Below, piece after piece: positions 10,867-22,227 of a stretch of DNA of 64,000 bases. The first letter of the stretch is position 1, and each line of letters begins with the position of its first letter. Position numbers and translations under genes: made by a program. Source of the stretch: Carex sylvatica (lineage: Eukaryota > Streptophyta > Magnoliopsida > Poales > Cyperaceae); contig CAXKVR010000064.1 in the NCBI GenBank assembly GCA_964058845.1, forward strand, positions 59,877 to 123,876, in the 5' to 3' direction. The notes under the pieces are model-generated. The model was not told where the DNA came from and made no database searches. It worked only from the letters and a program-made list of their open reading frames with translations.

Positions 10867-13800
10867 CTAAGAAAGATCAAATGACCCCTGCCCTTCATTG
10901 ATGGCGTAGAGCAATTTCTTGTACATCACTTCCTGCGAATGTATAAAAATGCTCCCATCAGCAACTACCCAACCCCCTCACACACACACACACTGAGAGA
11001 GAGAGAGAGACCTTGGTTGAGTACGGAGGAAGCTTGAGGTAATTGGCACACGTCATGACACTGGGCAAGTCCTCGTCTGCAGATTCAGTAGCTCCAGTTC
11101 GAGTAGGTGTACTTGTCACATTAGAAGGATGCTGACAATGGACATCAGAATTGACATTCAGTTCACAAAGGGACAAAAAGGACAGTGAATCAGAATTGCT
11201 ATATGATTCAAAAAAATGTAATACCTTTCTGACTATAGTCAGCTTTGGGCTAAGAGCAGCAAGGCCACCAGGTGGAAGCCGGGGTGCACCAGTGACAAAT
11301 TGGCAGAATGCATGCTGCTGCTCTGGTGAAAATTCTGCCATGATCTCTAGGAGCTGAAAGAAAGGTAAAACAATATAATTAATCTTCAGAGGAAGGTCTT
11401 ATAAAAGATCATATGGTTTCTGTGCATTACCAGCCAAAGTGATCAAAGCTTCTTTATTTTGGATTTGTCACTTGGTTGATTATTTATGATGAAACAATTC
11501 AGATGCTTTACTCTTATTCAAGTCCAATATTTGCCATAAATTATGTCCTAGAATATCTTAACGTAAATGCTATTAACTGTAGTACTGAGTTATTTTTCCG
11601 AATGTTTGAATGCATTTGCAACGTGCAATCAGGAAAAGAAAAAACATTCTTACATTGACAATAACAGGGCTCTTAGCAGTATAGCCATCATCAAATTTTA
11701 TATGATCAACGAGGGTCTCAGCCTGAAAAATATAGCATTTTCATTGTCGGTTAAATAATATTAAATCTTTGTTAGTGCAAGTAGAGAACACTAAGTTCAA
11801 ATGTATATTACCTCCCACAACTCTCTGTGGCCACAAATTAAGTAGTCGAGCTCATTAGGCGAGAATATTTGAAGCGAGGTGACGTCAAAGACCTGTAGAA
11901 ACAGAAACTAAAATTTTTAACTTCAAAAAGAAAAAGTCAAGACAGTATTTAAGAAAGCATAAAACTATTTTAAGGCTAGATTGAGACCACATTGATTACC
12001 ATAGAAAAATGATTCCACAGGAATCATTTCCAGGTTGGATGGGCAAATCTATATATAGAATAACATTATTTTCCCCTTAATCTTTAATGACTTTAACCAT
12101 TGAAGATTCATCTTGTCTCAACTCCACCTCTCACTACCAGGTCAGTCTCTGTTGCTTTTCTCACCACCTCTATCCGCCAAGCCTGTCAGTTACTTTCTCC
12201 ATTTTCACTATCTTACTTTCTTTTAATATATCCTATCTAGAGCCTGACAGTCTCACTGTTTACTTCACCATATAAAAGGAGGCAAGAGGAGTATAAAATG
12301 GTAATATGACAGAATCTTTTCAAATCTGTCTCCAAAACACAGATTCCAGCCAGGCAAACATCACCCACAAACACAAATTGCATAAATTGAATAGTTTCTT
12401 CTATTTTATTTTGGTCCCAGTCAGATGATTTAGTCAAAGAAGGGTCCCATGTCTTCACTTTATAGGACTAATTGGTTCAGATTAACATGCAGTTATTGCA
12501 CCGGACCTTCTCCCAACAAAAAGTCACATCTCAACTATCATTTCATCAAACCTATCCCATGACCCCTTGTAATGCAAAAGAAGAATTTTCAATGGAATGT
12601 TCCAGCAAATCCAGTTAATTAAGCAAGATTACCTGGTTAAACCCAGTCCTAAATGCCTCCATTTTCCGTGCTATTCCCATCTTAACTGTTGCATCAACTA
12701 CCAAGGAGATGTACTCCAAGTTGTCAATATTGACCTAAAAACAGAAGTTAGATGCTCAACATGATCCAAACATCGAATATTATAGAAGCTACCAAATAAA
12801 GTACAGTCAATATTCACTTTGTAAAATACAACTTAAATATCAAACAAAATAATTTTGTGGGGGGGCAACAATAGATTTTGAACCAAATAATTGTACAAAT
12901 CCTCAGACTCTTATTTATGCATAACAAATTGCAAAATTAAGAGAATGGCTGTGGCACACCTTAGCCACAATGAAGATCCCCTCTTTCACAGAAGGTCATT
13001 CATTAAACCAAAAGTTATGGAGTTTTCATATGCACGTAATCAAGGCAATTTAACACTTACACTTGTGCTCTCTTGACCTTCTTTAAGCACGTAACCAGGA
13101 TAGCCAGGAAGGGTGAAATCAAGGCACAGGTCTTCAATTGGGGCCACACGGAAGCATAAATCATCAATGGCTTGGGTACTGTCACCAGACGACTCCAGGT
13201 ACTTCTTGCGATGCACAAGGATCTGCAACTCTTGCAATATCTTTCCAAATTCAGTGTCGAATGAGAGGATATCATGCAAATCCAGTTCCTGAAAACAAGT
13301 CATACAAATTTCACACCACAAGTCACTGTATGAAACCTCCCCACTCAACAGCCACCAAATTTACTTATTGATATGGTATTAAGTTTTGCCCACTAGCATA
13401 ACTGTACCAAAACATTTCTACATTTCGAGTTAGCCCAGATTTGGTTGAGGCGCAAGTGTGGAATAGTTTTAATAGAGATATATTGGATGCAGACCCGATT
13501 ACAGAAGAGGCTGGAGCTTAGTTAGTTGAGATGCTATTAGTTAAGAACAGCTTAGTTAGTTACGCACAGCTTAGTCAGTTAGAGACTGTTAGCAAATGAT
13601 GGTTAGGGTTGCCTTTTCTCAAAAAAAAAAATGATGGTTAGCTCAGAACCTGAGAACGAAAATAAAGAAAATAATGAATAAACAAGTAATAACAATAATA
13701 ATGATGATGACAACAATGGGTATCAATGTGCAATAAATTGCAACAGATGTGCTCAGCAATGGTCAGGATGAGTTATGATTGTTTCTAATCAAAGAAGAGT

Positions 13801-16800
13801 CAGCATAAAGACCAATAGCTCTTGTTCGGCCACGCCACACCTGATTTGAGCATGTGGCAAGCATTGGAACAGTATTAATTAAAATCAAATAAAAGAAAAC
13901 AATAGGCAGTGATGCATTGGTAACAAAGTCCAGTGAAGGAGGAGAGTAAACTTGTAACTAAATAATATGAATTACATCATCATGGTCATCATCTTCATCT
14001 TCTGATATATCATCCTCGTCAATCATTAGAGCATCATCTATCTCAACCGGAGAAGCATCAAGCTCATTGTCCTCCTAAAAAATACCATTGACAATAATGA
14101 ATAATAAAAAAAAAAACTTTCACTTCTAAAAGAACAGATTCAGCAGGATCCTCTCAAGGAGAATTTTACACCCCAGACCAAGGTTTTGCAAAAGGTAATG
14201 ATAAAGAATGCTAAGCAGAACAAAAGCAAACCTCAGAGCTAGAATTGTCGTGAGCAGGGTTCATTTCTGTATCTTTCTCAGAGGCGGCCTTCCTGCGTGC
14301 AGCACTTATAGTCTGCAGTCCCTTTGGCTCCTCTGAAGAGCGTTTCAAGACTGCCTTCCCCTTTCCCTTCGAAGAACTAGTGTTTGCACTCCCACTTGCC
14401 TCTTGTGAATCCTTGCCAGGTGTGCCACCACCAATCTTTACTGACGACCTAGTGTATCTTGTGGAGCAGCGGGCTACTGGGCCAGAACCAGATGATGCTG
14501 TTGCCGCAGGAGCTGCACTGGCAGATCCAGACTCTGAATTCGTTGAGGACTTCTGTGTAGATGATGATTCAGTGCACTGAATTCTCGGCCAGAGAAAATC
14601 CTCCACGGCTGCTAGGCTTGCCAGGGGATCTATCAACACAACATTAGATGAATAATCACGCAACGACTTCTCGCCCTGAGCTCGATAGAGACGTAACTTG
14701 AATGGCTGGGAAAGTGCACTCAGGCCAGATGAAAGCCTGGCTCCGCCACTGCTAGATGACCTGCCTGAATGACTGAGCACGACTGGAAATTGCTCCAGAG
14801 ACGATAATGCATTCTGAAGCTTCTGCACAAGAGTCATCATGGGTGTTCCACTTCCATCCTTGTCAAAACGAAGAGCAATTGATATGAACGACTTGTACCG
14901 CCTGATCGCTTGCTGACGCAGTTTGTGATAGGTATTATCAGGAATTTTCTCTTTGCAAAAAGTCCCACACGATAAGTAGTTCAGTAGAGCAATAACAGCA
15001 CCACTCCCAATGAACTCGAACGTGGACACACCGTCACCCTTGCTGAGCTCAATGAGCATTTCAGCAACAACCTCATTCAGCTGTTCTTCGATGCCAGCTG
15101 ATATGTCAAAATAACCGACAGCCGAAACCTTCAACTTACCTTTCCCTTTAGCTCTGGAATTCTCAGCACAGGCATTAAGTTTTGTACAGAGAGTCCTGAG
15201 AAGGCGAAGATCATCAGTGACACCAACATCACTTGAATCAGAGTCACCAGGAAAGTACTTCGCCTTATAAGATTTGGCACACCCACTGACTACAACACGC
15301 AAGGATGAGCTCGACCCTGGAGTGTCAGTAGCAGGTGGCGGGGTTTTAACTTCATCCAAATTGGTGCTGTCCATACTGGGCCCACTAGCCCGCCTGCGAT
15401 ATTTCCCGGAGTGTGACGATGTGCCAGTAAGTGCATCGCTGTCATTATCAGTGGCTGGCACTTGATTAGGAGTTGCACTAGAGGACTCCTGGCAAATGAG
15501 ACTCTCAATGGCATAAACAACACCATCTTTTACAAACATTTTTGAAAATATCCCCGGTAGCTTTTCCATTAAGGTTTCAGCTATCTGAAGAGCAGGAATG
15601 AGCACTTGTGGGTCTTTCCAGGCCAAAATACCAGCTAATAAGCTGTAAAAGTCAAAATAAGCATAGATAAGGCTATAATCACACCTCGCAAAATTCCAAG
15701 TACTGAAACTGACAATGCAAATTACAAAGACAAGACTTAGGATGCAAAAAACAGTTCCATACCTGGGTATGTTTGTTGTGCCAAGCAAAGTCTGTATCAT
15801 GTCTGCAGAGCTGTAGTACACTAACTTCGCAATAACTGAGAGACATTTGTGACAAATGGGACCATTTATGCTGGATCCGTACACCTATAGAGCAAAAAAA
15901 AGAGAGTCAGAATTACCAGTGTTTCATAGCATTTACAACATATTTCCACAGATGCATTCTTCTTGATGGCTGGCCAGGAGCCAGCCATTGGATGTTCTTG
16001 TCATAGTGCAAAGAAACATCTTAGCCACTTTAGCTTTGTATTTGGGTTGCTTTATTATAATAACTTCTTGCTAAGCCTTATATTTTTTGCATCTTTATTT
16101 CGCCATCTACCCCACACCGAAGTTAAGAAAATTACATACCTGCGTTAAAATAGGCAAAAGGTCCATGCCAAACTGTTTAAGAAGCTCAGGCTGCTCCTCC
16201 AGTAGCTTCTCACGGGCAGAGGTTTCATTAGTAACACTGGACTCATCCTGTTTGCTAGAAGATGCAGCAGGAGATTTCCTGGAGATGCCCCCGATGAGAA
16301 AACTATAGCTAACGGGGAGAGAGGTGGTCCCTTGAGGTAGTGAGGAGAGAAGCTCATCAGCAAGGTTAACAATCTCAAATATCTGTGAGGACACAAATGG
16401 TAACATGATTAGATATGGCTAATTCTGGGCTTTGCATAAAATTATCTTACTATTTTTTAACAAACAAGAAGGTCCTATGTATTTTAGTTTACAGCGGAAA
16501 TGAAGTAAATAGCCTACTGGGTAGGGGGGACTTATGTAGGATGATGGCTAATTATATTATACTCTCAAAGACACAAGTTCGACCACTACATGTCTTGGAT
16601 ACAAAATATAATTTGAATCTACTTAAATTTATATAAAATAAAATATTTCATCAGTTTTTATAGCATGTTACAAAATTATCATTAAATGATGAACAATTAT
16701 TCCTAAATAATAACGAGAGACTAAGACTAGAATAGAAATCAGATGTCTACTGTCTAACAAATAAAAAAGGAAACAAATGTAGCAAAAAAGCCAAACTTGC

Positions 16801-17597
16801 AAACCACAACAGAGTAAGGAAAGCAAGCATTAAATTTTGCTCTGATAGATTGAATAGCAGCATTATCTGACCACCACAAAATGTCAGATGACCCACCAAG
16901 TTTCCATTACATTACTATTTTTTGCAACCAGAGTTTAAAATAAGGAATATACAGTTTTATCACCATGTGCGCTACATTTGTTTGAATTACTTATCTGCAT
17001 CTGGTCATTTAAAATACATCAAATCATCTGTGCCCCATTCTTTCTAGCCACATCCCACATAAGCTTAACCAGGACGGTACTAGACAAACCTGATATCTGT
17101 ACAGATATTGACCTGTATCATCATATATGTAACCGCACTTGAAGTTGTGATGCGACTCCATCATGATCAATCACACGGCCAGGAGATGAATTAGCTACAC
17201 ATCCTGTTTAGCTGTTTCTATTTTTGGGTAGAACGTGTAATAGAATTATGGGGAGTTTTTTCTATTTGTAGGAATAGAGAATGTGGTCTGTAACACCTAA
17301 TTTTAGGTTCACTTCTCCTATTTAAATAAAGGGCTGTATGTATTGTATTGAATCAAGAGAAATAAAAGAATAAGGTTTTCTTTGCCAGAATATTCTCTCT
17401 CTCTCTCTCTTATTCTCTAGATATACAAGGAGATCCATAACCGAAGTAACTCTGCTACTACAAATGTCAAGTGGTCAATGTACCTGTTCTGGTGGCCTCG
17501 TTAGAGCAGGTGAGACGGTACTAATTCCTAGAAGAAGAAGGGTTTTAGCTGCTAACGGAGATCCACTTGCGCAGGTTGAAAGAAGTCGAATAACACC
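10867..17597 (-). CDS. UPL3: Truncated UPL3-like HECT E3 ubiquitin ligase (open reading frame)
   Basis: Exons inferred on the minus strand: 17597-17484, 16382-16140, 15884-15763, 15642-14232, 14074-13976, 13288-13061, 12734-12633, 11892-11812, 11722-11654, 11353-11225, 11131-11012 and 10932-10867 (TAG stop). Together they give about 927 codons without a stop and with matching phases. Recognisable UPL3/KAKTUS features are the armadillo segment ([23 protein letters not shown]), the [13 protein letters not shown] and FLWPRIQ region, the acidic stretch, and the HECT C-lobe with FDLS at the end. The catalytic-Cys motif [11 protein letters not shown] is present. UPL3 proteins are about 1,800-1,900 residues long. 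Here the N-terminal armadillo part and a block of roughly 450-500 residues, including the HECT N-lobe that binds E2, are missing. The first exon also seems to lack a short segment. Ligase activity is therefore doubtful. The 5' end adjoins a RIP exon in frame (see findings). The gene symbol denotes family resemblance, not orthology. Confidence 0.85.
10978..11011. repeat. AC/GA microsatellite at a splice donor
   Basis: A CA run followed by a GA run abuts the 5' splice site of the penultimate UPL3-like exon, so the minus-strand intron begins GTCTCTCTCT. Length changes here could affect splicing. Confidence 0.8.
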
Positions 17598-18017
17598 CTG
17601 AAAGAAATTGCAGGAACAACAGATTAGCACCTACTATATAAAAATTAGACAACCAAATCCCAACAATAGCACCAGAAAAGTAACAAGGCAAATTTTTTTG
17701 TGCATATTCTAGATATTTAAAGTACAAAAAAATATATATATATATTTTGATAAAGACAGTGCATATAAAATAAGCACTTCGAACAACATTAAAATATTTT
17801 GTTCAGTACATATGAAACAGGCAATAACACTCTAATATCAATTTAGCTATACCCATTGGCTGATCAATATACAATACAAGATTAAGAGACCAAAATATTA
17901 ATAAACAATTTATCATAATGGATATATATTACGATATACAAATTAACTAACTTATAATCTTATCAAAAATAATTTTACCATTTATTTTAGTGGAAAGAAA
18001 AGAGAGAACCAAATTAC
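17598..18017 (-). other. Composite intron joining RIP-locus and UPL3-locus DNA
   Basis: From 18,017 down to about 17,808 the sequence matches intron 4 of the DUF6598 genes (1,885-2,094 and 46,865-47,003), including tcaatttagctatac and aagattaagaga. Below about 17,805 it is unrelated and leads to the acceptor tttctttcag before the UPL3-like exon at 17,597. The breakpoint of the rearrangement is therefore inside an intron, a few bases before the lost intron-4 acceptor. A donor (GTG then GTAATTTGG) lies at 18,018/18,017. Confidence 0.7.
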
Positions 18018-18986
18018 CACTAGATCATGTGAGAGAGAGAGAGGGACCAAATTACGACTTCTCCCTCTCCCTACTCTTGGACGTCGTGACCTACTGCTAG
18101 CAACCCGGTCTTGAGGCTGACCGCGCTTATTCTTAGAACCACCCCGACCACTGGAACGTTTTGGCCCACTGTCACCTGAATAGCCTCCCATATCATTGTC
18201 ATGGGGCCCAGTCTCATCCCCATTTCTGGGGTCTCCCGGCTTACTGCCATGTACACCATCTAGATCATTTGACAATTTGTTATACACCAACCATAATTTT
18301 TCTTTTATATCGTTCGCATTGTGTATGTCACACTTGGCTGCTACAAGTGAATAGTCACCGATTAGAAATGCAACGGACATTGTACTCCAATTGAGAGCTA
18401 AATTCATATTAACATTGTCAACATAGACCGGTTTGTGTTGATCAAAATTATCGCAGAGCAAATCACGTATAGATAAAATCCTTAGAGCCTCTGCAAAATA
18501 TACAACTAAAACGATAAAACAATTTTTAGCTTTATCCGAGTTGGCCGGTGTATGGGCATAGTTATCCAACACTGTTATAGCATCATTCAAAGCAAGTCTT
18601 GAAACATTTAGTGTTGATATAGAAATCGGATATTTGCCGTCAAATCCTAGAGACTCGTGTTGACCCGGAAGACTAAAAAATTCACCATCGCGTTCGTGCC
18701 CTCTAACTAATTTCCATGGAAATGTGTTGTTTCCTTCACTTGATCGACGGTAGCCATAGAGCCATAGTGACTCAAGGCTTTTTACAATTTCAATGCTCCT
18801 CCCTAAATAATTTGTTAATTTAACTGTGGACCATCTCGTTTCATTGGTAAGTATTGATGGACCCACTACCCCTATACCATCATGAAATTGATTTACATGG
18901 CCAAGGATACTCCCATGGTGTCTGTGGATGAAATCGGAATAGACATGTTCCTGCAAATCAAATGCCTCTTGAAGTACTATAGGCAT
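17982..18986 (-). CDS. Ribosome-inactivating-protein (rRNA N-glycosylase) domain protein
   Basis: A 334-codon frame starts at 18,986 (first ATG after a GA-rich 5' leader). Residues 13-210 show the RIP fold pattern. The key positions are all present: Tyr79 in LYGYR, Tyr119 in FDGKY, Glu166 and Arg169 in FAEALR, and Trp200 in ALNWS. In characterised members these residues hold and depurinate the sarcin-ricin adenine of 28S rRNA. No signal peptide is visible, unlike vacuolar or secreted RIPs, so a cytosolic form is possible. Residues 250-315 form a Gly/Arg/Ser-rich basic tail with RGG-like groups. If the donor at 18,018 is used, the exon ends after codon 323 and joins the UPL3-like gene in phase. 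Otherwise the frame stops at 17,982. The 5' flank and following intron are shared with the DUF6598 genes. Activity cannot be judged from the sequence. Confidence 0.75.
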   Translation of the reverse strand: MPIVLQEAFDLQEHVYSDFIHRHHGSILGHVNQFHDGIGVVGPSILTNETRWSTVKLTNYLGRSIEIVKSLESLWLYGYRRSSEGNNTFPWKLVRGHERDGEFFSLPGQHESLGFDGKYPISISTLNVSRLALNDAITVLDNYAHTPANSDKAKNCFIVLVVYFAEALRILSIRDLLCDNFDQHKPVYVDNVNMNLALNWSTMSVAFLIGDYSLVAAKCDIHNANDIKEKLWLVYNKLSNDLDGVHGSKPGDPRNGDETGPHDNDMGGYSGDSGPKRSSGRGGSKNKRGQPQDRVASSRSRRPRVGRGRSRNLVPLSLSHDLVVIWFSLFFPLK

Positions 18987-19007
18987 CTAGGTAGTTATTT
19001 GAGCTAA

Positions 19008-19010
<3 letters not shown>

Positions 19011-19040
<30 letters not shown>

Positions 19041-19262
19041 ACCGACGGGGAGAGCGAGCTGGAGCATGGAGCAGAGCGACCTGTGGCGAGCTGGGGCGGG
19101 AGGGAGAGAGAATCCAGGGGAAACCGGTTGATTTTAGATGGGCATTTTTTTCAGCCGAGTAGGCTTTTAAAAAAGCCCACATGAGTGGGCTTGCGGATTT
19201 TGTTTCGACGAGTTAAGTGATAACACGGCCATCTCCTTGTAACCTAGGTCTCTCTATCAGAT
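19011..19262 (-). promoter_or_regulatory. 5' leader and upstream region of the RIP gene
   Basis: 19,011-19,040 is a GA microsatellite within the presumed 5' UTR. 19,139-19,262 (tttaaaaaagcccac, gtgggcttgcggatt, ccttgtaacctagg) matches the region upstream of both DUF6598 genes (4,040-4,137 and 48,960-49,063). The three loci therefore probably share an ancestral promoter-side sequence. Confidence 0.55.
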
Positions 19263-19482
19263 AAAATATACAAAAAAAATAATAATAATAACCGGTATAA
19301 AACTAATGCATATGACAAAAAAAAAAACGAAAATTATTACAACTGTAATAATTGTAACTTTTCAAATGTTGGAGCCTTCAGCGATGCAACTTTATTAACA
19401 ACTACTGCATATTTTAAATCCGCAATTTGTTAAATTGGATGAGATTAATTAAAAATGACAATTGGCTGAATTAGATGATAGA

Positions 19483-20146
19483 CGAAATTTTTTATTAATA
19501 GCTTAAAAAAAAGATTTTAATGAATATGTCCTCAATTTTTTTATTTTAGAAGTGCCCTAACCCCCCCCCCCCCCCACCCCACCCCACAGGGGCGGCCAAC
19601 TCTGAGGACCTGACCGCCCCAGTCAGGGACGGTCATGTATCAATATCTAGCCGCCTCAGCCAGAGGCAGTCCGATATAGATCTGATTCTTTTAAAAAAAA
19701 AAAAATCAGTCCGACCCGATCCACTCCGTATTCTGCTCTGTTCGTCCGCCTCCGTTATGTCGTTGACCGCCAGAAAAGAGATCCGCCCTCTCTGCCACCG
19801 CCCCCTCCTCGCTGCCACCTTCACCGCCGCTCCCTTCTCTCTGCCGCTCCCACCCCTTTGGTGCCTCCTCGCTATCTCCGCCACCAATCGTGATCTCCAA
19901 TTTCGGGTAAGTTGTGAGATTTATTTTTCGATTCGATTGAACTACGGGTTTAGGGTTTACCATAAATTGCGGGTTTAGGGATAAATTGCGTTGATTGTTG
20001 ATTGTTTCAATTGCGATTAAATTGTTATGAACCACGCTTGAATTGTGTGATTGTTGATTGTTTAAAATTATGAATTAGGATTTAGAATTTAGGATTTAGG
20101 ATTTATGATAAGCCGATTCAAACTGCACTTGAATTAGGGTTTAGTG
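19483..20146. mobile_element. Older MULE, left part (split by the inner MULE)
   Basis: The sequence from cgaaattttttattaatag aligns with the first ~100 bp of the inner MULE, including the GC-rich ggggcggcc stretch and the leader after it (gggtttagggtttac). A run of C at 19,561-19,575 interrupts it. The continuation is at 29,424-30,224. The left boundary is approximate. Confidence 0.6.
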
Positions 20147-20155
20147 TTTAAATTG
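20147..20155. repeat. 9-bp target-site duplication of the MULE (left)
   Basis: TTTAAATTG occurs immediately outside the left end and identically at 29,415-29,423 outside the right end. The exact 9-bp length is diagnostic of Mutator-type insertion and indicates a recent event. Confidence 0.95.
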
Positions 20156-20397
20156 CGGCCATTTTTATTAATACCCCTAAAAAAAAACTAAATTTTAACA
20201 ATGCCCCTGCAATTAATTTTTTTTTATTACTACCCCGACCGCCAGGCCCACGGGCGGCCCATTTATTGAAGGAAACCGCCAGGGCCCAAGGCGGTCCACT
20301 ACCCCAAGCAAACCGCCCCACGCCTGGGCGGTCCACTACCCCAAGCAAACCGCCCCCCGCCCTGGCGGTCCACTATGCATTATATTTCCCCACCCAG
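20156..20397 (+). repeat. MULE left terminal inverted repeat with two 37-bp units
   Basis: About 240 bp, inverse of 29,146-29,414. It contains the GC-rich accgccaggcccacgggcgg block and then two tandem 37-bp units of the type ggtccactaccccaagcaa followed by accgccccacgcctgggc. Confidence 0.9.
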
Positions 20398-20689
20398 CAG
20401 CCCTCCCTCCCACCCCTCCTCTGCCCTAATCCCGCCCCCCCCCCCCCTCTGCCCCTGCTCCGAACCAAGCCAGAAAAAGAGAAAAAAGAAGAAAAGATTT
20501 GCGTCGCCGCTCCTGTCTCCGCCCCTGCCGCTGCCGCCGTGACTGCTCCGCTCCTTTCCCGGTCTTGAATGTAAGTTTTTTCGATTTGATTAGTTAAATT
20601 TAGGGTTAGGGTTAGGGTTAAGATTAGTGAATCGATAATGGTTGAATTAGTTGAATTGATGAATTGGTTGAATTGTGACTCGATAATGG

Positions 20690-20930
20690 TTGAATTAGAG
20701 TTGTTCCGAATTTGTTGAATTGGTTGAATTGGTTGAATTGGTTGAATTGGTTGAATTGGTTGAATTGGTTGAATTGGTTGAATTGGTTGAATTGGTTGAA
20801 TTGGTTGAATTGGTGAATTGGTTGAATTGTGACTCGATAATGGTTGAATTAGAGTTGTTCCGAATTTGTTGAATTGGTTGAATTGGTTGAATTGGTTGAA
20901 TTGGTTGAATTGGTCGAATTGGGTGCTTTA
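20690..20930. repeat. 10-bp (TTGAATTGGT) tandem repeats within a ~155-bp duplication
   Basis: Two runs of the 10-mer (about 20,711-20,815 and 20,869-20,920) each follow the same leader (gaattgtgactcgataatgg and gagttgttccgaatttg). The unit as a whole is therefore duplicated. It lies in the leader between the TIR and the PMD gene. Confidence 0.85.
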
Positions 20931-21266
20931 TTGAATTGTTTGGATTGGGGATTATTAATAAAAAAATAATTATGGTAGAATTGCTTAATTTTTTTGAATG
21001 TGATATAGTTCAATTTATGGTTTATGGTTATGAATTGTGAATTGCTTAAAAATGTATAGTTTATGATTCCCTTCTTTGAATTTAGGGTTTATGATTCAAT
21101 TTGGGGTTATTATGGTTGAATTATTTGATTTGTTTAGAAATATAAAGTTAGAGTTTATGGTTTACAAAATTTAGGGTTGAGAGGTTTTTGACGTTAATTG
21201 ACGAAAGACATGTATATATATTAATAGAAATTAATTTTAAATAAAAATAAATTATTTTAAAGTATA

Positions 21267-22073
21267 TCAAAATTAGTTTAAAAATTGCCTATTCGTTATT
21301 AAGTGAATTGCAGTTTTTTGTTTTTCTTGCAAATTTCATATTTTTATAAAATTTAATAGTAAATAAAATTTTCTATTTTTATAAAATTTAATGGTTAATG
21401 GTGAATAAAATTTAGTAGTAAATATAATTAATTTGCTTAGAAAAATTAATTTGTTTATAAAACAGTCCCTGCCTAGGGACCTCTTTGTGACAGGATGTAA
21501 AAAGTTGTATGGTACGTATCTTTTAATTGAAATTTCATAGAAATAGTAGTTGCAAAATGTATAAAACTTAATAATATTTTGAAACATAAATTTGAATAAA
21601 AGAAATTATTATTTTGAAATTTATCTGATAAATTGCGAGCACATGTAGTTATTTGGTAATTTGTTATAATCAAAATTAGTTTAAAAATTGCCTATTCGTT
21701 ATTAAGTGAATTGCAGTTTTTTGTTTTTCTTGCAAATTTCATATTTTTATAAAATTTAATAGTAAATAAAATTTTTTATTTTTATAAAATTTAATGGTTA
21801 ATGGTGAATAAAATTTAGTAGTAAATATAATTAATTTGGTTAGAAAAATTAATTTGTTTATAAAACAGTCCCTGCCTAGGGACCTCTTTGTGACAGGATG
21901 TAAAAAGTTGTATGGTACGTATCTTTTAATTGAAATTTCATAGAAATAGTAGTTGCAAAATGTATAAAACTTAATAATATTTTGAAACATAAATTTGAAT
22001 AAAAGAAATTATTATTTTGAAATTTATCTGATAAATTGCGAGCACATGTAGTTATTTGGTAATTTGTTATAAT
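21267..22073. repeat. Tandem duplication of a 403-bp unit
   Basis: 21,267-21,669 and 21,670-22,072 are nearly identical tandem copies; few differences are seen (for example ttttctatt versus ttttttatt). They lie upstream of the PMD start. No coding function is evident despite a 66-83-codon minus-strand frame in each unit. Confidence 0.9.
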
Positions 22074-22227
22074 CAAAATTCGATTAAAATTGCGTGTGTT
22101 TCGGTTATTGGTTAGATATATATTTTACAAATATGGTGAGATGAATGGTTGTTGTAATAATAAAAATATGTGTAGTTACTATTTTTTAATTATTGTGATT
22201 GATTATATTTTTTTTTTTAAATGTAGT

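Noticed and set aside
14380..15526. Plus-strand and second-frame ORFs over the UPL3-like exon
   Set aside because: Antisense or out-of-frame shadows of a clearly conserved exon.
17220..17455. LTR-like stretch with TATTTAAATA and a CT run inside a UPL3 intron
   Set aside because: No matching TG...CA ends, primer site or 5-bp duplication could be found.
20595..20620. TTTAGGGTTAGGG words like plant telomere repeats (also 29,474-29,650)
   Set aside because: Only a few units, embedded in longer MULE leader repeats with interspersed gaatt words. Not a telomere tract.
21336..22076. Repeated minus-strand frames of 66-83 codons
   Set aside because: They are shadows of the 403-bp tandem duplication, AT-rich and with no family features.
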